From a virus: a stretch of 27,105 nucleotides of DNA. Below the pieces are notes generated by a model. The model ran no database searches and had not been told where the DNA came from. It was given only the letters and a program-made list of their open reading frames with translations. Positions 12,523-19,615 of the stretch are shown in pieces (positions within the stretch are counted from its first letter, which is position 1; every line of letters starts with the position of its first letter). Position numbers and translations under genes: made by a program. Location of the stretch: positions 1 to 27,105 of the IMG/VR virus record IMGVR_UViG_3300031707_000143. One strand, written 5' to 3'.

Positions 12523-13936
12523 AATCGGCTTTGAAACTTTCGATGAATGTTATCGAGAAGCTACTAAACTTATAGACCTTAAATTCCTTGAGGCCACCGC
12601 ATCGGTAGAGAGAGAATTAGCTATTGAAGACAGGGGTTGGATTCTCTTGAGTGGTGTAGGCGGAGAGATAGCCCCGCAGAAGCGTGTTAGTCTAGTGAAA
12701 CTGTGCCGTCTCTATTATAATTTTGATCCTCTAGCAGCCCAAGCAATTAGACTATGGACAGACTACGCCTTCGGCCCAGGCATGACATGGGAAGTAGATG
12801 ATAAAAAAGAACCAGCAAAGAAACAGACTAAGAGGGTTCTGGAGGATTTCTTTTATAGCCGAGACAACCAACCCATATTCGGCTCGCGAGGCCAGCGCCG
12901 GTTGAGTGATAAACTTTTAGTCGATGGTGAACTATTCTTTGCTATTTTTTTAGGTAAAGAATCCCGAATCCGAACTATTGACCCGCTTGAAATCACTGAA
13001 ATAATCACTGACCCTGATGATATTGAAGCACCCATGTTTTATAAGCGGATGTGGTCAGATAGGCAAGGCAAATCTCATACTGATTTTTACCGAAGCCATC
13101 AGAATATCAAAAACAAATCAGCTAAAGATGCTATGGGTAAAAGTGTTCAGCAGACACAGGATGCTATAGTCTATTTTATGCCCTTTCGCAATCTAGGCCA
13201 GAGGGGGAGTGGGCTTTTAGTACCAGGTTTGGATTACCTGAAATACGGCAAGAAATTTGTGGCCGCTAGGGTAGCAATGATGTTAGCTCGGACTCGCTGG
13301 GCAGAGAAGTTGACCGTTAAGGGAGGCCAAGCGGCAGTTGATTCTGTCAAAGCAGTCTTTCAAGACCAAACTCCCCAAGCTGCCTCGACACGGATAGAGA
13401 ATGAATCAGTGACCTCTGAAGTCATACAGCCGCCCCAGGATGCCCGAAACGCTTATGATGATAATAGGATGCTAGTTCTACGCTTCTGTGCTGCTGTAGG
13501 GCTTTTTGAGCAATATATGGGGGATATCTCCACTGGTAATCTGGCCACTGCAAAGACGGTCGAGCTGCCGATGCTGAAACAGTTCCAATCCTATCAATCG
13601 GTGTGGAGCGACGCATACCAGGATATATTTGATTTGGTGCTCGAATATAACCATGTCCCTGAAGATAACTGGTATGTCGACAAAGACTTCCCGGCCATAG
13701 CGCCGGAGGATGTGTTCGCCGCTGCTCAGGCGATAGTACAGATGGTTACCGCCTTCCCTGAGTTCGCATCGGCTCCTGAAGTCCAACAGCAAGCCTTAGT
13801 TACCCTGGGTATAAACGATCCCGCCCAGGTATTAGATGCGCTGGCTAAAGAGGCAAAGAGTGACCCGATAATCCCGCTTAAAAAGGCATTGGTAGAATTT
13901 AGGAGATTCCTTGAAGCAAAGAAACCAACTCAATAG
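12515..13936 (+). CDS. Portal protein
   Basis: A 473-aa protein immediately after terL. It has the N-terminal RLYYNFDPLAAQAIRLWTDYAFG, followed by GRKEP-like variable and FLGKESRIRTIDPLEI (the strand-rich wing), LGQRGSGLLVPGLDYLKYGKKFVAARV (clip/stem approach) and an acidic helical crown. This layout is that of siphovirus portals (SPP1 gp6/DUF935-like size). It forms the dodecameric DNA channel at one vertex and the terminase docking site. ATG 12515 lies 9 nt after GGAGG and overlaps the terL end. The crown ends with EFRRFLEAKKPTQ. Confidence 0.88.
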   Translation: MNEIGFETFDECYREATKLIDLKFLEATASVERELAIEDRGWILLSGVGGEIAPQKRVSLVKLCRLYYNFDPLAAQAIRLWTDYAFGPGMTWEVDDKKEPAKKQTKRVLEDFFYSRDNQPIFGSRGQRRLSDKLLVDGELFFAIFLGKESRIRTIDPLEITEIITDPDDIEAPMFYKRMWSDRQGKSHTDFYRSHQNIKNKSAKDAMGKSVQQTQDAIVYFMPFRNLGQRGSGLLVPGLDYLKYGKKFVAARVAMMLARTRWAEKLTVKGGQAAVDSVKAVFQDQTPQAASTRIENESVTSEVIQPPQDARNAYDDNRMLVLRFCAAVGLFEQYMGDISTGNLATAKTVELPMLKQFQSYQSVWSDAYQDIFDLVLEYNHVPEDNWYVDKDFPAIAPEDVFAAAQAIVQMVTAFPEFASAPEVQQQALVTLGINDPAQVLDALAKEAKSDPIIPLKKALVEFRRFLEAKKPTQ

Positions 13937-14093
13937 AGTCGTCTGCTCTGACTGTAGCCGAATCGAAACCCTGATAACTAATAAGGGGAAACATCATTGG
14001 TGTCCAAAATTACACAAGTGGATTGGCAAAAGACATTTTGACAGACCGAGACAATGTTGTTTCCATGTTAGACCTGAGGAGGCAAAGAAATGA
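13911..14093 (+). CDS. Small cysteine-rich protein, 60 aa
   Basis: TTG 13911 start with AGGAG at 13901-13905 (5-nt spacing), overlapping the portal end. CSDCSRI (12-18), then C31, and CCFHV (49-53) can bind zinc. The product is basic. The open frame, SD and the ATGA overlap with the following gene support it. Function unknown; it opens the small-gene cassette between portal and minor head protein. Confidence 0.55.
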   Translation: MKQRNQLNRVVCSDCSRIETLITNKGKHHWCPKLHKWIGKRHFDRPRQCCFHVRPEEAKK

Positions 14094-14313
14094 TAAAAAT
14101 TCCATACTGGGTTTTCTGTTTGATGTTTGGGATGTGTTTTTTAGGACTCATAGCTATTTGCCATTTGATACACATGAGTATTTTTGATGGGATAAGTCTA
14201 TTAAAATATTGGGATTGAAATGCTAAAAGGTGAGGCAAAGAAAAACTATCAAAGGGAATATATGAGGAAGAGGCGAGCTGTTAGACCTGTTAAGCCGTTA
14301 GACCTGTTAGACC
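14067..14313 (+). repeat. Four GTTAGACC octamers across two genes
   Basis: GTTAGACC occurs at 14067, 14280, 14297 and 14306; three of these extend to GTTAGACCTG, and 14280 and 14297 share the 13-mer GTTAGACCTGTTA. The copies are read in two different codon phases (V-R-P and L-D), which argues for conservation or duplication at the DNA level rather than protein level only. Confidence 0.6.
14090..14218 (+). CDS. Tiny membrane protein, 42 aa
   Basis: ATG 14090 has GAGGAGG at 14077-14083 and overlaps the previous stop (ATGA). Residues about 5-27 form one strongly hydrophobic helix rich in Phe, Met and Cys (WVFCLMFGMCFLGLIAICHLI). Too short to place in a family. The strong SD and overlap make it a credible gene. 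Confidence 0.6.
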   Translation: MIKIPYWVFCLMFGMCFLGLIAICHLIHMSIFDGISLLKYWD

Positions 14314-14531
14314 AGACTCTTGATGATTGTACTAAGCGATTAAGGAACGCCAATAGTAATTTAGAAGGGGTGATAAAAACCATGACAGAAACTCCTATTG
14401 AACCGAATGAAGCCCAGGAACTCTTGGGGAAAGATGATAAAAAGGAAATCTGCCCTGCTTGTGGCGGCAAGGGATATCGAGAGTTTGAGGCTGGTTTGAT
14501 TAGACTGCCTTGTAAGGAGTGTCAGAAATGA
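14220..14531 (+). CDS. Basic N-terminus plus CxxCxG zinc finger protein
   Basis: A 103-aa protein. The N-terminus KKNYQREYMRKRR (7-19) is a common start of small phage and mobile-element DNA-binding proteins. A Pro/Val/Leu repeat region (VRPVKPLDLLDQ, 21-32) follows, then a charged middle and a C-terminal zinc site CPACGGKGYREFE...LPCKEC (about 78-101) like half of the DnaJ CxxCxGxG element. It begins 1 nt after the previous stop. Role unknown, nucleic acid binding likely. Confidence 0.6.
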   Translation: MLKGEAKKNYQREYMRKRRAVRPVKPLDLLDQTLDDCTKRLRNANSNLEGVIKTMTETPIEPNEAQELLGKDDKKEICPACGGKGYREFEAGLIRLPCKECQK

Positions 14532-14641
14532 TTACTATTTCAATTGGGGGAATTTTTGCTTTATTTCTTTTATGGCTAGTTGTTGGCATGTTTATTGGAG
14601 TCGTAATAGCCTTAATTCCACATTATCTAAAAAGAAAATGA
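14528..14641 (+). CDS. Tiny single-helix membrane protein, 37 aa
   Basis: ATG 14528 overlaps the previous stop (ATGA) with AAGGAG at 14514-14519. Residues 3-31 are hydrophobic with Gly spacing (GGIFALFLLWLVVGMFIGVV), followed by a KRK end, so the C-terminus should stay in the cytoplasm. Such mini-proteins are seen in phage cassettes; function unknown. Confidence 0.6.
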   Translation: MITISIGGIFALFLLWLVVGMFIGVVIALIPHYLKRK

Positions 14642-14820
14642 AAGAACTCGATGACGTCATAGACCTGCTCGAAGCCAGCATCCCCGCAAATCCGGCGGCG
14701 CCTCAGAACATAAAACTGGCGAATGAGCTGGAGAAAGACCTCAAAAAGTATTTCGGTAATCTGGAGAGTATGATGCCTGATTTAGAGGGAATCTATTATA
14801 AGTATGCGGAGAAGGGATGA
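14638..14820 (+). CDS. Small acidic helical protein, 60 aa
   Basis: ATG 14638 overlaps the previous stop (ATGA); the frame is open further upstream but lacks an SD, and translational coupling fits best. Two charged helices: DDVIDLLEASI, then LANELEKDLKKYFGNLESMM. Tight linkage on both sides (next gene also ATGA). Function unknown. Confidence 0.5.
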   Translation: MKELDDVIDLLEASIPANPAAPQNIKLANELEKDLKKYFGNLESMMPDLEGIYYKYAEKG

Positions 14821-15212
14821 GAATATACAGAGAGAAGCGAGCAAGGAATTCTGAGATGATGTTTGAAATCAGGAGCGGTTTAACATTCAAAGAAGTTAGC
14901 TCACAATATAATCTCACACCGCAGGCCGTTCAGTTAATAGCAAAGAAGATGAATTTCAAAAGATGCCCTTCAGGATATTTGCCTGTATCTGTACTAGCTG
15001 AGATGCTACATTGTTGCCCTGCCACTTTATACTATGGCATCAAAAGAGGAAGGATAGTAGCACAGAGATTAGGCTCTCAATGGTTCATCCCTTCTAGGAA
15101 TTATTTGCTTAAAAAATGTGTTGTCTGCGGTAGTGAAGTAGGAATGTGCAGGAGTATATATTGCTCTGATGGTTGTGCTATAAAGGCAATGGAACTATCA
15201 TGCCAGACCTAA
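14817..15212 (+). CDS. HTH plus zinc-finger DNA-binding protein, 131 aa
   Basis: Residues about 12-45 are a Sigma-70 region 4-like HTH (GLTFKEVSSQYNLTPQAVQLIAKKM). Residues 55-95 are a second, MerR/excisionase-like helix-turn-helix (LPVSVLAEMLHCCPATLYYGIKRGRI, then AQRLGSQWFIP). The C-terminus has CVVCGSE...CRSIYCSDGCA (101-121), a zinc finger. Three nucleic-acid-binding elements in one small protein suggest a regulator or accessory factor. It starts with ATGA overlap and its end overlaps the minor head gene by 13 nt. Confidence 0.65.
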   Translation: MRIYREKRARNSEMMFEIRSGLTFKEVSSQYNLTPQAVQLIAKKMNFKRCPSGYLPVSVLAEMLHCCPATLYYGIKRGRIVAQRLGSQWFIPSRNYLLKKCVVCGSEVGMCRSIYCSDGCAIKAMELSCQT

Positions 15213-15826
15213 ACTCAGACCTTGACGAATTCCTGACGCCGATAATCAGAATCCTATCGGCCAGTCTCCAGGCTACCATTGAAGCCCATCTGGTCCGCGC
15301 CTATATTCAGGGCGACAAAGAGTTGGTTTACTGGGGCATTACAAAAGGCGGAATTCCGATAGCTTATGAAGGTCCGCCTTCAGAGCAGGCTATAAAGTGG
15401 GCTAAGGATTACTGCGCTAAAATGGTGACTAAGATGGATGATGAAACTAAGAAACGATTAGCTAAAGTGGTAGCTGATGCAATAGAAAATAAGAGAGGTA
15501 TTCCAGGGCTTAAAAAAGCTATAAATACTGAATTCAAATCGTGGATGCAAGCTACAGATAAACTTGGTAGACCTATAGTGAATAGAGCCCAGATGATAGC
15601 CCGCACCGAAACTGCCAAAGCCCTGAGCGAAGGCTCTCATCAAAGAATGAAAGACATGGGCATTGAGTACCACGAATGGGTCAGGACCAGCGGCTATGAC
15701 TGCGATGTGTGTGAGGACAATGAGAATGCCGGTATAATACCGATAGATGATGCCTTCCCCAGTGGGGACATGACTTCCCCAGCTCACCCAAATTGTATGT
15801 GCGTGGTGTCGCCAGCGAGAAAGTAA
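15200..15826 (+). CDS. Minor head protein (SPP1 gp7 / MuF-like)
   Basis: A 208-aa protein of the phage head morphogenesis family. The conserved C-terminal domain is ARTETAKALSEGSHQRMKDMG (about 133-153), WVRTSGYDCDVCEDNENAG (159-177) and SPAHPNCMCVVSPA (193-206), with cysteines and His that probably bind zinc. Minor head proteins bind the portal and act in DNA exit or ejection. ATG 15200 has only a weak GGAAC site; TTG 15173 upstream is in frame but lies inside the previous gene. It lacks the fused C-terminal toxin domains found in some MuF proteins. Confidence 0.85.
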   Translation: MPDLNSDLDEFLTPIIRILSASLQATIEAHLVRAYIQGDKELVYWGITKGGIPIAYEGPPSEQAIKWAKDYCAKMVTKMDDETKKRLAKVVADAIENKRGIPGLKKAINTEFKSWMQATDKLGRPIVNRAQMIARTETAKALSEGSHQRMKDMGIEYHEWVRTSGYDCDVCEDNENAGIIPIDDAFPSGDMTSPAHPNCMCVVSPARK

Positions 15827-15839
15827 AAGGAGTGACAAA

Positions 15840-16043
15840 ATGAAATGCTCAAAATGTGGGAAGAAAGTTACTGATATAGAAGGTGACCCTGATGTATATG
15901 GATTGGAAATTAAGTGCTCTCCAAAGGGACAAAAATTTAGAGCAGGCATGAAAAGACAGTTCGGCAAATATTGGAAAGAAAAGGATTGCATTTACCGATT
16001 TTGTATGGAATGTTGGCTTGATTCTCTTTTTGGGAAGGATTGA
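15840..16043 (+). CDS. Small zinc-ribbon protein, 67 aa
   Basis: ATG 15840, SD AAAGGAG 7 nt upstream. CSKCGKKV (3-10) and C26 with FCMECW (54-59) could form a zinc ribbon; an Asp-rich turn and a basic middle (RAGMKRQFGKYWKEKD) lie between. It directly follows the minor head gene. Many phages place such proteins here; function unknown. Confidence 0.6.
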   Translation: MKCSKCGKKVTDIEGDPDVYGLEIKCSPKGQKFRAGMKRQFGKYWKEKDCIYRFCMECWLDSLFGKD

Positions 16044-16049
16044 AACAAA

Positions 16050-16223
16050 TTGCCTGAAAAGCTTGACATCATAGATCCCAAGAGAGTAGAATTGCAGGGA
16101 TACATTGAAAAGGTTCCCTGGAAGAAATTTCTTGATTATGGCTCAGTCAAAATTATGATTCAAAACGGCAAACCGGTATTGATTACTTTGGAAGAAACTG
16201 TTAAAATGTTAGATAGAGCGTAA
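16050..16223 (+). CDS. DUF2292-like small protein, 57 aa
   Basis: TTG 16050 start with AAGGA at 16035-16039. The C-terminal half, LDYGSVKIMIQNGKPVLITLEETVKM (about 28-53), has the Y/F-G-S-V-x-I-x-I-x-x-G-K form of the DUF2292 family (small bacterial YezD-like proteins). The start is non-ATG but the frame, SD and family match agree. Role unknown; it is the last gene before the terminator-like hairpin. Confidence 0.6.
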   Translation: MPEKLDIIDPKRVELQGYIEKVPWKKFLDYGSVKIMIQNGKPVLITLEETVKMLDRA

Positions 16224-16247
16224 AAGTTCGGTAAAAAAGCTGAATGG

Positions 16248-16282
16248 AACAACCATAGGCGAAAGTCTGTGGTTGTTTTTTT
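16248..16282 (+). terminator. Intrinsic terminator-like hairpin flush against an AUG
   Basis: AACAACCATAGGC (16248-16260) pairs with GTCTGTGGTTGTT (16265-16277) as a 13-bp stem with two G-U pairs, capped by a GAAA tetraloop. A run of seven T (16276-16282, two inside the stem) follows, as in a textbook Rho-independent terminator. The next base begins the ATG of the protease-scaffold gene, and no SD is present. Termination would cut off all late structural genes, so antitermination, readthrough or a translation role is implied. Confidence 0.75.
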
Positions 16283-18235
16283 ATGCCATACACAACAGCT
16301 AACCCGCCAAGCGCAGTCAAGGGACTTCCGTCCCATGCTATTGAAATCTATGTTGCTGCCTTCAATTCTGCTTTAGAGCAGTACAAAGACGAGGGGAAAG
16401 CTGCTGCTACTGCCTGGGCGGCAGTCAAAACCAAGTATAAGAAAAACGAACAGGGCGACTGGGTCGCAAAGGAGGCCAATGTGAAAGAATCTGATTTAAG
16501 TGCTGAAGATAAACGACAACTATTACAAACTGCCTTAGAGATAAAATTCCCTTCGTCCGATAGAGTGATGCCTTCAGGTTCATGGGTCAATGACGTTTTC
16601 GATACCGAACTTGTTTACCGCAAAGATGGTGTCGATTATAAAGTACCTTATATCATCGGAGAGGACAGCACAGTCACCCTGGGTGAGCCGGTAAAGGTTA
16701 AGCGCCAGACTGTTTATACTCCAATGGAATCTCTGAGACAGCGACATGCTGAGATAATTCAAGAGATTGGCCGGCGCAATGCTACTGCTGACTCTGGCCG
16801 GATCAAACAGATAATGTCGATTTGCCAGGAACTTCTTTCAAGCGAACCGGTGCCTGAAGAGAAAGTTGCCGAAGCTCTCAAAGAAGCCGACTCAGTCTTG
16901 GCTTGGTTAAAAGAACAGGCAATGGTTAAAACTGAAGATGGTGTTGAATTTCCTGCGGCAGCCTTCGCCTATGTACCGGATGCAGAGAAACCTTCCGAAT
17001 GGAAGTTAAGGATATGGGAGGACTTAGACAAAAAGGTTACGCGCGCCCAGCTCGGCAGGGCATCCGCAGCGCTGAGCCCTGGCGGATTCCGTGGCCAGCG
17101 TGTAGACATACCGGCCAACGATTTATCAGCAGTCAAGCGGAAGGTCCGCTCTGCCTACCGGTCCCTAGATGTGCCGGATGAAGAGATACCGCGCTGGGTA
17201 AAAGAGAGTGAGTCCCGAACTCTACTGACCGGCTTCATACCTTTGACGGAGGCCAGCATTGACAAAGGTATGGCTAAAATCACGGTCATAAAGGCCGGCT
17301 TTAATGCTTCAAAAGACAGATATTATCCTTTAGATACACTATGCCGCGACTATTCAGTCTTTGAAGGACTCAAAATGTATGCGGATCATCCCTCAGTATC
17401 AGATGAGACTAACCGTCCTGAGCGGTCGATAAGGGATTGGGTAGCGACTCTTAAAAACGTACGAATGGAAAACGATGCTGTAGTTGGTGAAGCTCAGATA
17501 GTGGAGCCCTGGATGCAGGAGAAACTAGCCACACTGAGAGATAAGAACATGCTTCCAGAGATGGGCGTGTCTATCAATGCAGTGGGCGCCGCTTCCGAGG
17601 CCACGATAGAGGGCGTGAAAACCAACTATATTGAACGGATAGCCAGGGGCCGGAGTGTCGATTTCGTAACCGAAGCTGGGGCAGGTGGACTCGTAGAGAT
17701 GTATGAAGCTGACAGAGACATTGATATCGACTTTGTTTCGCTGAATACCCTCAAAGAGCGCCGCCCCGAACTGGTAAAAGAGATTGAAACTTCAGTCAGA
17801 AATTCTTTAATGAAGGAGGTCAAAAAACACATGGAACTTGAAGAGGAAATCAAAGAGTTAAAAGAATCTAACACGACCTTAGCCACTGAGAACGAGACTC
17901 TCAAGACAGAAAAAGCCAATGCTGAGAAGGCAAAACTTTTAGCCGAAACCAAAGCCACTGTTGAAGCGGCTATTGGCAAGGCGGAATTGCCGGAAGCAGC
18001 CAAGGCCAGACTGTTAGAGATGTTCAAGGATACCGTCAGCGCCGAAGGACTTGAAGCGGCCATTGAAGCTGAGAAAGCCTATATTGCCGCGATAAGCGAG
18101 GCCGGCAAGGTTAAGGGCATGGGTGGCAAAGGCGAAGACCCTGAAGCCGATAAAAAGGCTTTGAAGGAATCCTGGAAAAAGCTGCATCCAGAATATACCG
18201 AAGAGCAGCTAGAGGTCGCCATATCAGGGCGATAA
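16283..18235 (+). CDS. ChaB / capsid maturation protease / scaffold fusion
   Basis: A 650-aa protein. Residues 1-65 match the ChaB domain (LPSHAIEIYVAAFNSALEQY ... AATAWAAVKTKY). Residues about 225-305 hold a second conserved phage block (FAYVPDAEKPSEWKLRIWED, QLGRASAALSPGGFRG, then IPxxDLSAVKRKVRSAYR). Residues 330-470 are the serine protease: MYADHPS (366-371, H369), DWVATLKNV, GEAQIVEPW, GVSINAVG (428-435, S430), then SVDFVTEAGAGG. Residues about 500-610 are coiled coil (scaffold). It processes and shapes the prohead. Start ATG 16283 is fixed by the ChaB N-terminus; no SD precedes it. Confidence 0.88.
   Translation: MPYTTANPPSAVKGLPSHAIEIYVAAFNSALEQYKDEGKAAATAWAAVKTKYKKNEQGDWVAKEANVKESDLSAEDKRQLLQTALEIKFPSSDRVMPSGSWVNDVFDTELVYRKDGVDYKVPYIIGEDSTVTLGEPVKVKRQTVYTPMESLRQRHAEIIQEIGRRNATADSGRIKQIMSICQELLSSEPVPEEKVAEALKEADSVLAWLKEQAMVKTEDGVEFPAAAFAYVPDAEKPSEWKLRIWEDLDKKVTRAQLGRASAALSPGGFRGQRVDIPANDLSAVKRKVRSAYRSLDVPDEEIPRWVKESESRTLLTGFIPLTEASIDKGMAKITVIKAGFNASKDRYYPLDTLCRDYSVFEGLKMYADHPSVSDETNRPERSIRDWVATLKNVRMENDAVVGEAQIVEPWMQEKLATLRDKNMLPEMGVSINAVGAASEATIEGVKTNYIERIARGRSVDFVTEAGAGGLVEMYEADRDIDIDFVSLNTLKERRPELVKEIETSVRNSLMKEVKKHMELEEEIKELKESNTTLATENETLKTEKANAEKAKLLAETKATVEAAIGKAELPEAAKARLLEMFKDTVSAEGLEAAIEAEKAYIAAISEAGKVKGMGGKGEDPEADKKALKESWKKLHPEYTEEQLEVAISGR
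17813..17833 (+). promoter_or_regulatory. Strong internal ribosome binding site for nested scaffold
   Basis: AAGGAGGT (17813-17820) lies 10 nt before in-frame ATG 17831 inside the protease-scaffold gene. It is as strong as the sites before the decoration and capsid genes, while the gene's own first ATG has none. Confidence 0.7.
17831..18235 (+). CDS. Nested scaffolding protein (internal start)
   Basis: Starting at codon 517 of the protease-scaffold gene, this 134-aa product (MELEEEIKELKESNTTL...) is nearly all coiled coil, then an acidic linker and a short C-terminal helix (SWKKLHPEYTEEQLEVAI) that would be expected to bind capsid protein. In phage lambda the scaffold Nu3 is made from an internal start in gene C in exactly this way. 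The internal SD is the evidence here; expression is inferred. Confidence 0.65.
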   Translation: MELEEEIKELKESNTTLATENETLKTEKANAEKAKLLAETKATVEAAIGKAELPEAAKARLLEMFKDTVSAEGLEAAIEAEKAYIAAISEAGKVKGMGGKGEDPEADKKALKESWKKLHPEYTEEQLEVAISGR

Positions 18236-18264
18236 TAAGTAATTAAAGAAGGAGGTCTAAAAAT

Positions 18265-19332
18265 ATGCCAGCTATATATTATGCAACTGGTAAAACTGCT
18301 GGAGATGAAATCTCCAGTACCTATGAAGGCAGACATATCACCATTGAGGAAAGTCTGCTAATCCACCCTTATCATACTGGCGTTTTTGGTGATGAACTTG
18401 TGAATAAGGGTGATCCGGTAATTGTTGGCGATCCCGCTCTTGGTTCCTGCGCCGTTGGTGTGGCATTCAAGAGCGCGGCAGCCGCAACTGACCTGATTGC
18501 TATTGATACAGAGGGAATCTGGTTCCTGAATGTCCGTGGTATAGAATCAGACGGCACTAACAACGGTCACGCCCATGCCCTAGCATGTGGCGATCCTGTC
18601 TATATTCAGAGAACTCCAGGAACGGAGACTGTCATACTTTCAGGGCAGGATGACCCAGCTCACTTTATCCCCTTTGGTTATGTTCTGGGAGACGTTACTG
18701 CTAGCCTAACCGCCGAAACTCTGGTAGCGGTTAAGGTTCACTGGAATCCGAACTACTTGGAGAGTATCAATGTCGGCAGCCTTACCCTTGTCAATCAGGT
18801 CAACGTCATCAATAACCTCGAAGTTGACATAGCATCCTTCAGGACAGGTGGTGAAGTACAGGAATCCTGGGGCTTGGAGTATGCCTGGATGAAGTGCTTT
18901 ATCGGGCTTGCTAATGCCCTACATGCCGATGAAGACATGTGTGGCATCTATGTACGGCTTGAGGATGATACGGCTTCGACAGGCGGTGACCTTTTTGCTG
19001 GACGGTTCCAGACCCACGTAAGCCATGCCAGCACTCACACTCGGATTTATGGCCTGTATGTGGCTATTTCTAACGAAATCTCTACCGTTATCTCAGAATC
19101 ATTCGGCATCGCAATCGCTATGGGTGGTGCAGGTTGTGCTCCAGCGATACAGTCAGCAATTCAAATAATGGGAGATGGCACTCTGGGTGGAGTCCAGAGT
19201 TGGTTCCAGACAGAGATTGGCAGAGGTGCTGGTCTCAAAGCTAACGTTGCCGCAGTTGGCAATACAGTATTTGAAATCCCAATCAATGTAAATGGGACAA
19301 AATATTGTATTCCAGTAATCGCTTGGGCATAA
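18265..19332 (+). CDS. DUF2190-like head decoration protein with extra C-terminal domain
   Basis: A 355-aa protein. Residues 1-160 resemble DUF2190 capsid decoration proteins (EISSTYEGRHITIEE, VNKGDPVIVGD, GVAFKSAAA, AIDTEGIW, ALACGDPVYI, LVAVKVHW) and are homologous to the gene at 20837. Residues about 165-355 form a beta-rich domain with RIYGLYVAISNEI and SESFGIAIAMGGAG, absent from the paralogue; it ends with NVNGTKYCIPVIAWA. The excellent SD GAAGGAGGT precedes ATG 18265. It likely coats the capsid, with the added domain exposed at the surface. No enzymatic motif seen. Confidence 0.7.
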   Translation: MPAIYYATGKTAGDEISSTYEGRHITIEESLLIHPYHTGVFGDELVNKGDPVIVGDPALGSCAVGVAFKSAAAATDLIAIDTEGIWFLNVRGIESDGTNNGHAHALACGDPVYIQRTPGTETVILSGQDDPAHFIPFGYVLGDVTASLTAETLVAVKVHWNPNYLESINVGSLTLVNQVNVINNLEVDIASFRTGGEVQESWGLEYAWMKCFIGLANALHADEDMCGIYVRLEDDTASTGGDLFAGRFQTHVSHASTHTRIYGLYVAISNEISTVISESFGIAIAMGGAGCAPAIQSAIQIMGDGTLGGVQSWFQTEIGRGAGLKANVAAVGNTVFEIPINVNGTKYCIPVIAWA

Positions 19333-19341
19333 GGAGTTAAA

Positions 19342-19614
19342 GTGAAGATTGAGATAACTGGCGACCCTGTAATCGATAACCTGAAGAGCCGGAAGGAAAC
19401 AACCGTCTCTAAAATTCAGGAATTGGCTTATAAGCGACTTCAGTTGACCAGACAAGTCGAGGAAATCGACAAGTTTATTGGACAATTGGAGGGTGCTTCG
19501 GTGGCCAATGAGCTAGTACAAAAGGATATCGATTCAAAGAGAGCCATAGCCCAAGCGCAAAAAGAGGCAGATGAAAAGAAGGCTGCCGAAAAAGTAACAA
19601 AGAAGGAGGTCTAA
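19342..19614 (+). CDS. Coiled-coil protein before the capsid gene
   Basis: GTG 19342 start after AAGGAG, 5 nt spacing. This 90-aa protein is helical with heptads (KIQELAYKRLQLTRQVEEIDKFIGQL) and an Ala/Lys/Glu tail (KEADEKKAAEKVTKKEV). It lies between the decoration and major capsid genes. It could be a small scaffold helper or capsid-associated protein; nothing decides between these. Confidence 0.55.
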   Translation: MKIEITGDPVIDNLKSRKETTVSKIQELAYKRLQLTRQVEEIDKFIGQLEGASVANELVQKDIDSKRAIAQAQKEADEKKAAEKVTKKEV

Positions 19615-19615
19615 T

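Noticed and set aside
16062-16095. TTGACA near 16063 as a promoter -35 for the late genes
   Set aside because: No matching -10 at 16-18 bp, and the hexamer lies in the coding sequence of the DUF2292-like gene.
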